43,159 nt of DNA from an uncultured Acidimicrobiales bacterium (lineage in GTDB: Bacteria; Actinomycetota; Acidimicrobiia; Acidimicrobiales; SHLQ01): the NCBI GenBank assembly GCA_938038785.1, contig CALHTB010000037.1, positions 1 through 43,159 of the forward strand, in the 5' to 3' direction. Shown in pieces: positions 7,505-15,782 of the stretch. A program made the position numbers and the translations under genes. Each line of letters begins with the position of its first letter. Positions within the stretch are counted from its first letter, which is position 1. The notes beneath the pieces were generated by a model. The model was not told the origin of the DNA. It searched no databases and was given only the letters and a program-made list of their open reading frames with translations.

Positions 7505-8755
7505 TTAGACGTTCACCTTCATCGAGAGCTTGAAGTGGAAGAACGCCGACACCAACAGCAGGCCTGCGGCGGTCATACCGATGAACGACAGTGTGTGAAA
7601 TCCCGACATCGAAAGGACAAGCCCCGACACAAGCGCGCCAGACCCGCTGGCAACATTGGTGGCCATATCGGCCGCACCTTGGACAGCAACTCGATCGCCG
7701 ACTTCAACCGATTCGGTAAGCAGAGCTGACCCGGCAACGATCGTGAAGCTCCACCCCAGGCCGAGCAAGAACAGACCCGGGAACATCAACGCTTCAGGCG
7801 CTTCGCCAGCCAGTGCGGTCAGCGCCGTTGCCAGCACCAAGGTGAGGCCACCCAATGCGATTGTTGGCACGCGGCCACGGTTGTCGGAGATCCACCCGGC
7901 AATGGGGGCGAGTGCGAACATGCCAGCGGTGTGCGCTGAAATCACCGCCCCGATGATGCCGTTGCCATGCCCGTGAGCCTCCATGTGCAGCGGCGTCATG
8001 GCCATCACCCCAACCATCACTGCTTGGCCAATGACCAGGGCGAAGAAGGCCAGCCGCGCCAGCGGACGATTCATTGCTATTGACACGGCCTCGAGGAATG
8101 GTGTGGCGTTCTTTCTCGTGGCCTCTGGGTCAACTCCGCCAGCTACTACCAACGGGTCGGGGCGCATGAAGAACCAAATCGCCGCAGCCGCGAGGCCGGC
8201 AAGAACGATCGACATGGCAAAGCCGCCTGCGTTCTCGTCGAGAGACACCGCCTCGGCAATGTCGCCGGCGAACCCAAGGAAGAGTGGGAAGATAACCGCG
8301 CCGAAGGTCGACGCGAAGATGACGGTGCTGATCTCTCGGGAGCGTCGCTCTTCGCTTGCAAGGTCGGCTGCTGCGTAACGCGAGAGGTTCGCTGCCCCAG
8401 AGCCGACGCCAATCAGCACCATTGCAATGAGAAATATCGGCAGTGACGACACCTGAATCGCGAGAATCGCAATCGCGCCGCCGAGAGCCGCGGACGCAAA
8501 GCCGCGGGTCAAACCCGGTGCACGGCCGCGTCGTTGCATGTACGTGGCGAGCCATGCTGCGCACAGCGCTGAACCGATAGTGCTGAAGCCGGTGCTAAGG
8601 CCGGCCCAAGTTGAGGACCCGAGAATTTCCTTGATGGCGAGCACCGAAACCGGGAACATCGAGGAGAACGCACCTCGGCTGAGCACCGCCGAAGCCCACA
8701 ACACCCGGAGCGTACGCCGGTGCACGTCCTCGCGGTTGTGGATGGTCTCGGTCAC
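7505..8755 (-). CDS. MFS transporter
   Basis: A 416-residue, twelve-helix major facilitator protein starting with GTG at 8755. The loop between helices 2 and 3 is basic (YMQRRGRAPGLTRG), a loose form of MFS motif A, and a related loop in the second half reads GWISDNRGRVPTIALGG. A longer cytoplasmic loop near the middle (PDPLVVAGGVDPEATRKNAT) separates the six-helix halves. Drug or metabolite efflux is typical for this kind of protein but the substrate is unknown. It is followed by the UDG-like gene after only 2 bases and preceded by the APH-family gene on the same strand at 42 bases. Confidence 0.88.
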   Translation of the reverse strand: MTETIHNREDVHRRTLRVLWASAVLSRGAFSSMFPVSVLAIKEILGSSTWAGLSTGFSTIGSALCAAWLATYMQRRGRAPGLTRGFASAALGGAIAILAIQVSSLPIFLIAMVLIGVGSGAANLSRYAAADLASEERRSREISTVIFASTFGAVIFPLFLGFAGDIAEAVSLDENAGGFAMSIVLAGLAAAAIWFFMRPDPLVVAGGVDPEATRKNATPFLEAVSIAMNRPLARLAFFALVIGQAVMVGVMAMTPLHMEAHGHGNGIIGAVISAHTAGMFALAPIAGWISDNRGRVPTIALGGLTLVLATALTALAGEAPEALMFPGLFLLGLGWSFTIVAGSALLTESVEVGDRVAVQGAADMATNVASGSGALVSGLVLSMSGFHTLSFIGMTAAGLLLVSAFFHFKLSMKVNV

Positions 8756-8797
8756 TTGGCCACGCTACGCCCGAAGCAGCATCAAGCCCCTATCGAG

Positions 8798-9706
8798 TTA
8801 TCCCAGCGCGTTGCGCAGGGTGGTTGCACCGATACGCCTGAGCGTGGGCTCGTCGGCGGAATTGGCGAGATAGGCCAGTGCCAATGCAAGTGCCCAGGCG
8901 CGTGCTCGCCTCCAGGTATGCACATCGACGCTATGTCCATCGATCGTGAGGAGCTTGCGGAATGCAAGCCGGTCGGGTTCGGTATCGAAGACCATCCAGG
9001 CGATTGCGATGTCGGTGGCGGGGTCACCAGCGCATACATCGCCGAAGTCGATGACTGCGCTGAGCTCTCCACTGCGCGTCAAGATGTTGAGCGGATGTAG
9101 GTCGCCGTGAAGCCACATCGGTTCGGCACCGAAGGCCGGAGCATCGATCAGATCGATCCACAGGTCCTTGACCTGCTGTGTCGAAATGTCGAGTTTCTCA
9201 AACTCACTGGCGCAGACCTCGATGTACTCGATGACCGCTTCAGCCTTGTCGACGAGCGGAACTCCGCGATACGGGTTGCGGGGTGCGCCGGCGGGAGCTG
9301 GAACATGGAGTGTGTTCAAAAAGCTGGCGAGCTGGGTCATCAGGGTCTCGGCATCGAACGCCGGAGCGTGTGCAAGGGGGATGCCAGGTAGCCAGGGCAC
9401 TACCGACCATGGCCAGGGAAACCCGAACGCAGGCTTGCCCGCATACGTTGGGGTCGGAATAGGTAGGGGCAACAGCGGGGCGAGCTCGGGCAGCCATTCG
9501 TGCTCGTGCTCCACCAGCTTTGCTGCGGCCTCTCGGCGCGGCAGTCGCACGGCATGATGCTCGCCGACCCGGTGGATCTCGTTGTCCCAACCGGCCTGGT
9601 GGTACTCGACGGGCTGTCCTGTGAGCTCGGGGTAGAACTCGTTGATCAGCGTCTCGATGAGATCGTGATTGATCGACACTTCGGCCGCTGGTTTCTTACC
9701 GGTCAT
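8798..9706 (-). CDS. Aminoglycoside phosphotransferase (APH) family kinase
   Basis: The start is placed at ATG 9706, giving 302 residues (MTGKKPAAEVSINHD...); the open frame extends upstream but that part lacks family similarity and runs into the divergent promoter region. The protein has the N-lobe EIHRVGEHHAVRLPRR with the phosphate-binding Arg/Lys region, the catalytic loop HGDLHPLNIL (H200, D202) and the metal-binding VIDFGD at about 219-224. Members phosphorylate small molecules (aminoglycosides, macrolides, choline or homoserine). Chromosomal copies in environmental actinobacteria are often metabolic, so resistance should not be assumed. It is the first gene of a likely APH-MFS-UDG transcript and is divergent from the dioxygenase. 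Confidence 0.85.
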   Translation of the reverse strand: MTGKKPAAEVSINHDLIETLINEFYPELTGQPVEYHQAGWDNEIHRVGEHHAVRLPRREAAAKLVEHEHEWLPELAPLLPLPIPTPTYAGKPAFGFPWPWSVVPWLPGIPLAHAPAFDAETLMTQLASFLNTLHVPAPAGAPRNPYRGVPLVDKAEAVIEYIEVCASEFEKLDISTQQVKDLWIDLIDAPAFGAEPMWLHGDLHPLNILTRSGELSAVIDFGDVCAGDPATDIAIAWMVFDTEPDRLAFRKLLTIDGHSVDVHTWRRARAWALALALAYLANSADEPTLRRIGATTLRNALG

Positions 9707-9817
9707 GATCCACGAATCTAGTGCATCCAAATCGTCACATTGAGACGTACATCTATCAAGAACAAACACACCGGGTGACTCTCGACAGTTGCCCTCGAAC
9801 GCGATACCGATGGAGCT

Positions 9818-10672
9818 ATGACGTCTCAACACCCGCTCGTTCACGGGATTCACTCACGTGTGATCGGTCGAGTCACACTCGATGAGTCTCGTCTGGCAGA
9901 CGACATCTCAACGTTGCTGAAGTTTCCATTCAACAGCGGTTACTCCGACTATGCCCGCGGAAATCCGGGATGGAGGAACTGCGTATTGATGAACCACACC
10001 GGTGATCCGGGAGACATTGAGTTCGGCGGGCATGATGGTCCTGCCTTGGCCACCCCACTACTCGAACAGCTTCCGTATCTCCACGAGCTCCTGACCTCGA
10101 CGTGGAACATGGACCATGTGTTGTGGGCACGGATCTTCATGTGTGAAGACGGCATGTTGATTCCCCATCGCGATTATCTCGACCTTCCCGAGGACGAATT
10201 CACTCGTGTGCATATTCCGATTCAGTTGGGTCCGTCCTCATTGCATTCTGAGGAAGCCATGGTGTATCGGATGCGCAAGGGCGAAGTGTGGTTCATCGAC
10301 GGCACTGTCAACCACGCGGCGTACAGCTACGACGGCCGACCCCGCATCTATCTCACGGCCGACCTTCGTTCTGGCATTGACTTCGCCGACCTCTTTGCTG
10401 ACCCCGCTCTCGCTGCCGATGATGTGCGCCCCGATATTGTCGAGCTTCCTGCGCTTCCCGCCGACTTTGACGTCACGCTCGAGGGCATGTCAAAGGTGCT
10501 TGGACACGACACGATCGATGAGATCGTAGGCGTGCTCTCCAAGGTGCACTTCAACCATCAGGCGCAGTGCGGAGAAATCTACGAATGGCTGATCGATGTA
10601 GCTGACCGCTCAGGCGACGATTCACTTGTTGCCGCGGCGAAAGCTAAGCGGAAGTTCTTCCTCGGCGTGTAG
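9818..10672 (+). CDS. Fe(II)/2-oxoglutarate dioxygenase, L-proline hydroxylase-like
   Basis: The 284-residue protein resembles rhizobial L-proline cis-4-hydroxylase in order and spacing of conserved blocks: FNSGYSDYARG (about 38-48), PALATPLLEQLPYLHELL (75-92) and IPHRDYLDLPEDEFTRVHIP (115-134). It also has RKGEVWFIDGTVNHAA (153-168) and a C-terminal helical domain with VLSKVHFNHQAQCGEIYEWL. The iron ligands are H117 and D119 of HRD and H166; R174 or R176 would bind 2-oxoglutarate. Likely chemistry is hydroxylation of free proline or a related imino acid or peptide residue, with succinate and CO2 released. It stands alone, divergent from the APH-family kinase and convergent with selD. Substrate and position of hydroxylation are not determinable here. 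Confidence 0.82.
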   Translation: MTSQHPLVHGIHSRVIGRVTLDESRLADDISTLLKFPFNSGYSDYARGNPGWRNCVLMNHTGDPGDIEFGGHDGPALATPLLEQLPYLHELLTSTWNMDHVLWARIFMCEDGMLIPHRDYLDLPEDEFTRVHIPIQLGPSSLHSEEAMVYRMRKGEVWFIDGTVNHAAYSYDGRPRIYLTADLRSGIDFADLFADPALAADDVRPDIVELPALPADFDVTLEGMSKVLGHDTIDEIVGVLSKVHFNHQAQCGEIYEWLIDVADRSGDDSLVAAAKAKRKFFLGV

Positions 10673-10690
10673 ACCTGGCTGGTCTACACG
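10666..10690. terminator. Perfect hairpin covering both convergent stop codons
   Basis: A 10-bp perfect stem CGTGTAGACC (10666-10675)/GGTCTACACG (10681-10690) with loop TGGCT. The TAG of the dioxygenase (10670-10672) and the TAG of the convergent selD fusion (10684-10686) both lie inside the stem, so one symmetrical sequence ends both genes and probably both transcripts. Confidence 0.65.
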
Positions 10691-12870
10691 ACCTGAATCT
10701 GCGGATCGCCGGCAAGGACTTGCCCAACAATCGATGCCCGGTCGCCCCGAGCTCGTAGCTCAGCGACCACGTCGCCCGCCGTGTTGGCCGGGACCGCCGC
10801 AAGAAAGCCGCCCGCGGTTTGCGGGTCGTACACGATTGGTGCCCGGGTCGTCACGGTTCGTTCCACTACCGGCACTGCTTGAGCGTTGCTTGCGTGAAGG
10901 TGCGATCGGAGTCCGTTCTGCGAAAGCTCAAGGGCGCCGTCGAACACCTCGATGCCATCAAGAATGATGTCTGCCCGAACGTTGGACTCACGACATATGC
11001 CGTACAGATGGCCGGCCAAACCAAAGCCGGTCACATCGGTCATGGCGGTCGCGCCAGCGTTCGCTAACAGTCGGGCCGACTCGCCCTGCGGGCGTTCGAG
11101 CTCGTCGAGGAGCGCAGCAATATCGGCCCCCCTGGCCTTTCGCTGCATCTCGCCAGCGAACAAAATGCCCGAGCCGAGCGGTCGGGTGAGTATGAGTGTC
11201 TGACCAGGCTCGGCGCCAGCGAGCGTGATTGCTGGGCGGTCGAGCAGTCCGGTGATCGAGTAACCGATCGTCAGCTCGGCCCCCATCGAGGTGTGTCCAC
11301 CAACGACCTCGCCACCAGTACCGTCAAGCGCCTTGCTCGTGCCTGCCATGATCTCGCGCAGCCACTCCTCTTGCAGCTTCGACGACATGTGGGGCAGCGT
11401 GATCGTCACTAGGACTGCCTGGGGATCAGCTCCCATTGCCCAGATATCGCCAAGTGCGTGCAGGGTCGCGATGGTGGCCATGCGAAACGGATCGGCAGTG
11501 AACGTCCGAAGTTGGTCGGTGGTGAGGACCTGCTTAGTGACACCCATGTCGAGCAGCGCCGCATCGTCTCCCGGGAGGCGAATGACGTCAGAGCGGTGCG
11601 ATGCGGGCAGCTCGCCGAGCGGTCCCGCCAGCACGTCGACGCCAACTTTGGCTCCACACCCTCCGCACAACGGTGGCTCGTTTGCGATGAGGTCTTTCAG
11701 CCCGCTCACGGCTGGGTTGGGGAGTGGCTGAGCTTCCATCTCGGGCAAGTCACCAAGCTTGTCCATGAAGTCGCGGTCGATCTTGTCCTTTAGCCTCCAG
11801 AGCTTGGGGCTCTGCGCAAAGCGTTTGAACTTGTCTGCTGCGGCCGACTTGCCACCGAGTGAGATCAGCTTCAAATAGTCGCTTTGCGGATCGAAAGACT
11901 TGAGGGAGCCGCCCGTGAGCACTGCTTGAATGTTGTGGGTGAGTACGGGTGCCTGCCGTACGGCGAACACGCCGGCCTTTGGCCGAGGGTCAAAGGCCAT
12001 GTGCGCACAGTCGCCGACTGCAAAGATCGACCGATCGTTGCGACACCGAAGGGTGTCGTCGATAACGAGGAAGCCATCGTGGTGGTCAAGGCCAAGCGTC
12101 GAAAGCCACGGGTACGGTCGGGCGCCAGCAGCACCAACGACGAGGTCGGCCTCAACCGTGCGATCAGCGAGCTGCACCCCATCCTCGGTGATGGCAGTGA
12201 CCTCGGTGTGCTCGATGATCGTGATGCCTTGCGCAGCCACGGTCTTGCGTAGCTCCACCTGGCCGTTCGGACCAACATCGTCTGCGACCAGGCTGCGATC
12301 GACGATGGTGACGTTTGGAGAGATGCCTAGGCCGCGGAGGCGATGGTTCATCGCCATGGCCAGCTCGCAGCCACCGATGCCGCCCCCGACGACAGCCACC
12401 GATGTGGCCTTCGAGCCCGTTGCCAAATGATGGTCGATGAACGACACCCAGCTGTCGGCAAAGTTGCCGAGCGGCTTTGCAGCAAGGCCATGTGTGGCGA
12501 AGCCGGGCAGATCGGGCATCTCGGAGGTGATGCCGACATCGATCGAACACAGGTCGTAAGGGATGGGGGGTCGACCAGCCACCGTGATCGTCTTGGCGTC
12601 TCGGTCGATGTTGGTTGCGGTGCCGATCACTAGGCGGGCGCCGGCGAAGCGTGCCAAGCGCACCAGATCGATATCGAGCTCGTCGCGCTCGTAGTGGCCA
12701 GCGACGAAACCTGGCAGCATGCCGGTGTATGGAGCGGTCGGGCCTGGATTGATGAGGGTCAGTTGGGCGCCCGCCACCGGCTTCATGGCCCATCGTCGCA
12801 AGAGCAACGCATGCGCGTGGCCCCCGCCGACCAGCACGACGTTCTTTAACAGCGGCAGTGGAAGTTGCAT
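10684..12870 (-). CDS. selD: NADH-dehydrogenase-like/selenide,water dikinase fusion (SelD)
   Basis: ATG 12870 gives 728 residues; the open frame goes 101 codons further upstream but that part has no similarity and crosses the divergent gene. Residues 1 to about 380 form a pyridine-nucleotide-disulfide-oxidoreductase domain: FAD site KNVVLVGGGHAHALLLRRW, NAD site SVAVVGGGIGGCELAMA and the second FAD motif SIFAVGDCAHM. Residues about 385-728 are SelD: LCGGCGAKVG with the catalytic-region Cys at 402 and 405, then LPGDDAALLD, TTDQLRTF, DVTGFGLAGH and DPQTAGGF. SelD makes selenophosphate from selenide and ATP for selenocysteine or selenouridine synthesis. The fused oxidoreductase may supply reduced selenium or sulfur, which is inference. 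The architecture is known from cyanobacteria and others. The Sec-type peroxidase gene lies about 10 kb away; selA, selB and selC are not in the window. Confidence 0.93.
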   Translation of the reverse strand: MQLPLPLLKNVVLVGGGHAHALLLRRWAMKPVAGAQLTLINPGPTAPYTGMLPGFVAGHYERDELDIDLVRLARFAGARLVIGTATNIDRDAKTITVAGRPPIPYDLCSIDVGITSEMPDLPGFATHGLAAKPLGNFADSWVSFIDHHLATGSKATSVAVVGGGIGGCELAMAMNHRLRGLGISPNVTIVDRSLVADDVGPNGQVELRKTVAAQGITIIEHTEVTAITEDGVQLADRTVEADLVVGAAGARPYPWLSTLGLDHHDGFLVIDDTLRCRNDRSIFAVGDCAHMAFDPRPKAGVFAVRQAPVLTHNIQAVLTGGSLKSFDPQSDYLKLISLGGKSAAADKFKRFAQSPKLWRLKDKIDRDFMDKLGDLPEMEAQPLPNPAVSGLKDLIANEPPLCGGCGAKVGVDVLAGPLGELPASHRSDVIRLPGDDAALLDMGVTKQVLTTDQLRTFTADPFRMATIATLHALGDIWAMGADPQAVLVTITLPHMSSKLQEEWLREIMAGTSKALDGTGGEVVGGHTSMGAELTIGYSITGLLDRPAITLAGAEPGQTLILTRPLGSGILFAGEMQRKARGADIAALLDELERPQGESARLLANAGATAMTDVTGFGLAGHLYGICRESNVRADIILDGIEVFDGALELSQNGLRSHLHASNAQAVPVVERTVTTRAPIVYDPQTAGGFLAAVPANTAGDVVAELRARGDRASIVGQVLAGDPQIQVV

Positions 12871-12926
12871 CTCGCCGCAGCTTAGAGAATCAGTGGCTCT
12901 CGACCACGTCGCGCTACCGTCAAGAA

Positions 12927-14279
12927 ATGCATGGTTTCGCGAAACAACGTTTGCTTCTTTCCGTCGGATTAGCTCTCTCGGTCTTGGCGGCGGCCTGTGG
13001 CTCCGACGCGACTGCGTCATTGCCGCCGGTTGACACAACTCCTGAAGCTGTCGAATCCGAGGCCCCCGACGAGACCGAGGACCCAGTCGAGGATCCAGCA
13101 GACGAAGAAGCGGTCGAGGCAGATCACGACACCGAGGACCAGCCGATTGCTGAACCCGATGCTGATGAGGCACGCCAGCTACTAATCGACGACCTCACCG
13201 TCGCCCTGTCGGACTGGCAAGACGTCGGCGGAATTCCGGGAGCGTCACTTTCGGTTCGCCTTCCGGGCCAGGAGCCCATCAACATCGCCTCGGGCGTGCG
13301 GGACCTGATCACCGAAGAGCCTGTCGCCACCGACGACTTCTTCCGAATCGGAAGCATCACGAAGCCCATGACCGCGGCGATCGTGCTTCAGCTCATCGAC
13401 GAGGGCGTGATCGAGCTCGATGAACCGGTCGAGACGTATCTTCCTGGCTGGCTTGACGGCTATGAATATGCCGAGGAAATCACGATCCGTCAACTAATGG
13501 ATCACACCAACGGTCTCGTCGAGTATGCGCTCTCACCAGCGTTCTACGCGCTTGCGGGGCAGCGGTCCGATGTTGCCATTTCGTCCGACGAAATTCGAGA
13601 GTGGTTGGCTGCCCAGCCCCCACTGTTTGCACCCGGCACCAGCTACCAATACGAGACGGGTGGCTTCCTGACCCTTGGCGATGTCATCGAGAAGGTCACT
13701 GGCAATTCGGCAGCGGCGGAAATGCGGTCCCGGATCTTTGAACCCGCCGGAGCTGAGAACATCTACCTCGCTCCCGAGGAGTTCCCCCCGACGCCCACGA
13801 TCAACGCCTACGGGCGAGACGCTATGTACATCGCAGGAACACTCCTCGTCGGTCGAGAAGACACCGATCAGCTCACGATCAATGGTGAGCCGGTTATTGA
13901 TATCTACGGCCAAGCCCAAGAGGTATTGCAGTCGGCGGGATGGACCGGCGGAGGAAATGAGGCGCAACTTGAAAGTGTCTCGGCCATTATCAAGGCTCTC
14001 TTCGACGGCACGATTCTTAACGACGAGCAGATAGCGCAGATGACCACGACGGTGCTCGACGAGGACTACGGCCTTGGTATCGATAGCTCCGAGGTCGACG
14101 GCGTACGCGTCTACTCCCACGGCGGTGGGGTTCCTGGCTTTCGCAGTCAGGCAAACTACTTGCCGGACCACGACATCAGCTGGGCGGTGTCGGTCAACCT
14201 GATTCCCCTGCCGGAAGGGGCGACGGTTGACGATCTTCGGCTGAGTATCCAGCCGATTCTTGTCGACGCAGTGAGGTGA
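12927..14279 (+). CDS. Beta-lactamase-family serine hydrolase lipoprotein
   Basis: The start is set at ATG 12927 (450 residues), because it opens directly into a lipoprotein signal peptide ending LSVLAAAC with lipid-modified Cys24. A 55-residue Asp/Glu/Pro-rich linker (about 35-82) precedes the catalytic domain. The nucleophile motif SxxK is S143-I-T-K146 in FRIGSITKPM. The KTG-like box is HGGGVPGF. The YxN motif appears as Y242-E-T (SYQYETGGF, where relatives have YSNTGY), so the usual Asn is replaced. Family members include DD-peptidases, esterases and class C beta-lactamases, and substrate choice is open. The protein should be anchored outside the cell membrane. It is divergent from selD. 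Confidence 0.85.
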   Translation: MHGFAKQRLLLSVGLALSVLAAACGSDATASLPPVDTTPEAVESEAPDETEDPVEDPADEEAVEADHDTEDQPIAEPDADEARQLLIDDLTVALSDWQDVGGIPGASLSVRLPGQEPINIASGVRDLITEEPVATDDFFRIGSITKPMTAAIVLQLIDEGVIELDEPVETYLPGWLDGYEYAEEITIRQLMDHTNGLVEYALSPAFYALAGQRSDVAISSDEIREWLAAQPPLFAPGTSYQYETGGFLTLGDVIEKVTGNSAAAEMRSRIFEPAGAENIYLAPEEFPPTPTINAYGRDAMYIAGTLLVGREDTDQLTINGEPVIDIYGQAQEVLQSAGWTGGGNEAQLESVSAIIKALFDGTILNDEQIAQMTTTVLDEDYGLGIDSSEVDGVRVYSHGGGVPGFRSQANYLPDHDISWAVSVNLIPLPEGATVDDLRLSIQPILVDAVR

Positions 14280-14284
14280 CCGCT

Positions 14285-15697
14285 CTAGCTAGTGGAGGCC
14301 GGGCCAACGTTGTAGACGAAGCTGCGACCACCGGTCTGCACTTCCATCTCTCGCTGCAGAACCACGGACTGGCCGGAGCGAAGCTTGGTCCGAGTTTGAC
14401 GCTCGCCGCGCAGCATCGTGAAGGTCCCGTTCTCAGAGTTCATGTCGACGATTTCGACGTTCCAGCCCGAAAGACGAACTTCGAGCTGAATGTCGGACAC
14501 GCCACCGACACCATCATCGAGGCGGACGATCGTGGCCGGTTCGCCATCGATGATGTAGCCCGATGGAACATTCGCACCGATTGCAGCTGGACGGTCGATC
14601 TGTAGAACTGCGCCATCGTCGAAGGTGATGCTGCCCAGTATCGGACGGTCGCCAGTGGCGGTCTTGGCGCCTGCTGAGACTTCCTCGCCGCACGTGCGAC
14701 AGCTGGTCTCGAGAGGTGCGGTGAGGTGACCTGCTTCGCACAGGACACCCTTTAGTTGAGGCCGTGCTGGTGCCAGGGTTTGGGCTCCAGCGAGATCATG
14801 GCCCGCGTCACCTTGTGGAGCGGGGATGTCGGGGGTTGGAGGTGTGGCTCGTTGTGTGAACGGCGATTCGGAGAAGAGTTCTTCTGACGTTTGTTCGTTC
14901 TCTTCACGAAGCGCACGACCAATAAGTCCCACTTCTTCGATGCGAGCGAACATGCTGCGAGCGGTTGGAGCTGGTACTGGTTCGCTTGGCGCGACGTCCT
15001 CGGCGGGTTCCATTGGAGAAACGGCTGCGGCGGCAGCTTCGACGGGCAGAGGTTCAGAGGCAGGTTTGGGAGCGGCCGGGGCTGTTTGTTCGTCTACCGG
15101 GGTTGGGTTCAGCTCGGCAACGGGAGCTGTTTGGGCTGGAACTGGGACAGCGTCGGCTGCGTTTTCAGGGGCAGCAGGCGTTGCGGTATCTGCTTCCGAT
15201 GGAGCCATGACTTCGGACCAGCGTTCGGCAGCCGGGATCGGGCCGGAGGTATCGAGGAGGAAGCCACCCGCAGGAATGACGCCATCACGAAGCACGCCTA
15301 CGACCGTTGATGCTGATTGTTCGCCTGCGTGTACCCGTTCGACAGTGCCGTGCAATGCAACATCGATCCATGTGCTCGAATCGCGTCCATCGAGAAGCGT
15401 CTCGGCCCCATCGATAGTTACCGAGAGGGATGCGTCACCAAATACGAGAGCAGCGACCTTGTCGTTCTCTACTGCCACACATGCCAATGCTGGATGATTG
15501 TCGTAGCCCGCCTCCGAAATGCCCGCGGTGAGCGTACGAACGATCTCTTGCCATGGTTCGCCCGCGAGCGCGTTGAGGCGAACGAGTAGCTCGTTCAATC
15601 CCGCTTCGTCACCCCGAGCGTGCGCGGTGAGGTTTGCGACGTGGGCGACAATCCCGTCGCCAGCAGAGATGTGTACTCCGCGGGTGCCGTGTTCCAT
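14285..15697 (-). CDS. FHA-domain protein with Pro/Ala-rich linker and zinc-ribbon-like motif
   Basis: A 470-residue protein. Residues 1 to about 160 form a globular domain of unknown family, with one stretch (ALACVAVENDKVAALVFGD) slightly reminiscent of PP2C-like folds. Residues about 165-300 are a low-complexity Ala/Pro/Glu linker. A compact cysteine motif follows (GVLCEAGH ... SCRTCGEE), which could bind zinc. The C-terminal 110 residues are a forkhead-associated domain, ending in the WNVEIVDMNSENGTF phosphothreonine-binding region and GQSVVLQREMEVQ. The overall layout suggests a Ser/Thr-phosphorylation-dependent scaffold. The Shine-Dalgarno AAGGAG lies just upstream of ATG 15697. A second FHA gene is immediately upstream on the same strand. 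Confidence 0.82.
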   Translation of the reverse strand: MEHGTRGVHISAGDGIVAHVANLTAHARGDEAGLNELLVRLNALAGEPWQEIVRTLTAGISEAGYDNHPALACVAVENDKVAALVFGDASLSVTIDGAETLLDGRDSSTWIDVALHGTVERVHAGEQSASTVVGVLRDGVIPAGGFLLDTSGPIPAAERWSEVMAPSEADTATPAAPENAADAVPVPAQTAPVAELNPTPVDEQTAPAAPKPASEPLPVEAAAAAVSPMEPAEDVAPSEPVPAPTARSMFARIEEVGLIGRALREENEQTSEELFSESPFTQRATPPTPDIPAPQGDAGHDLAGAQTLAPARPQLKGVLCEAGHLTAPLETSCRTCGEEVSAGAKTATGDRPILGSITFDDGAVLQIDRPAAIGANVPSGYIIDGEPATIVRLDDGVGGVSDIQLEVRLSGWNVEIVDMNSENGTFTMLRGERQTRTKLRSGQSVVLQREMEVQTGGRSFVYNVGPASTS

Positions 15698-15782
15698 GAC
15701 GAACTCCTTGAATGACGTTCGTTTGAACTATCGGCTGGCAGGTCCCCAAAACTAAGGAGTTATGAGAATTACTAGGTGTGCA

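Noticed and set aside
10684..13173. Longer SelD fusion with 101 extra N-terminal residues
   Set aside because: The extra part is Arg/Pro-rich, resembles no domain and overlaps the divergent lipoprotein gene; the flavoprotein domain starts exactly at ATG 12870.
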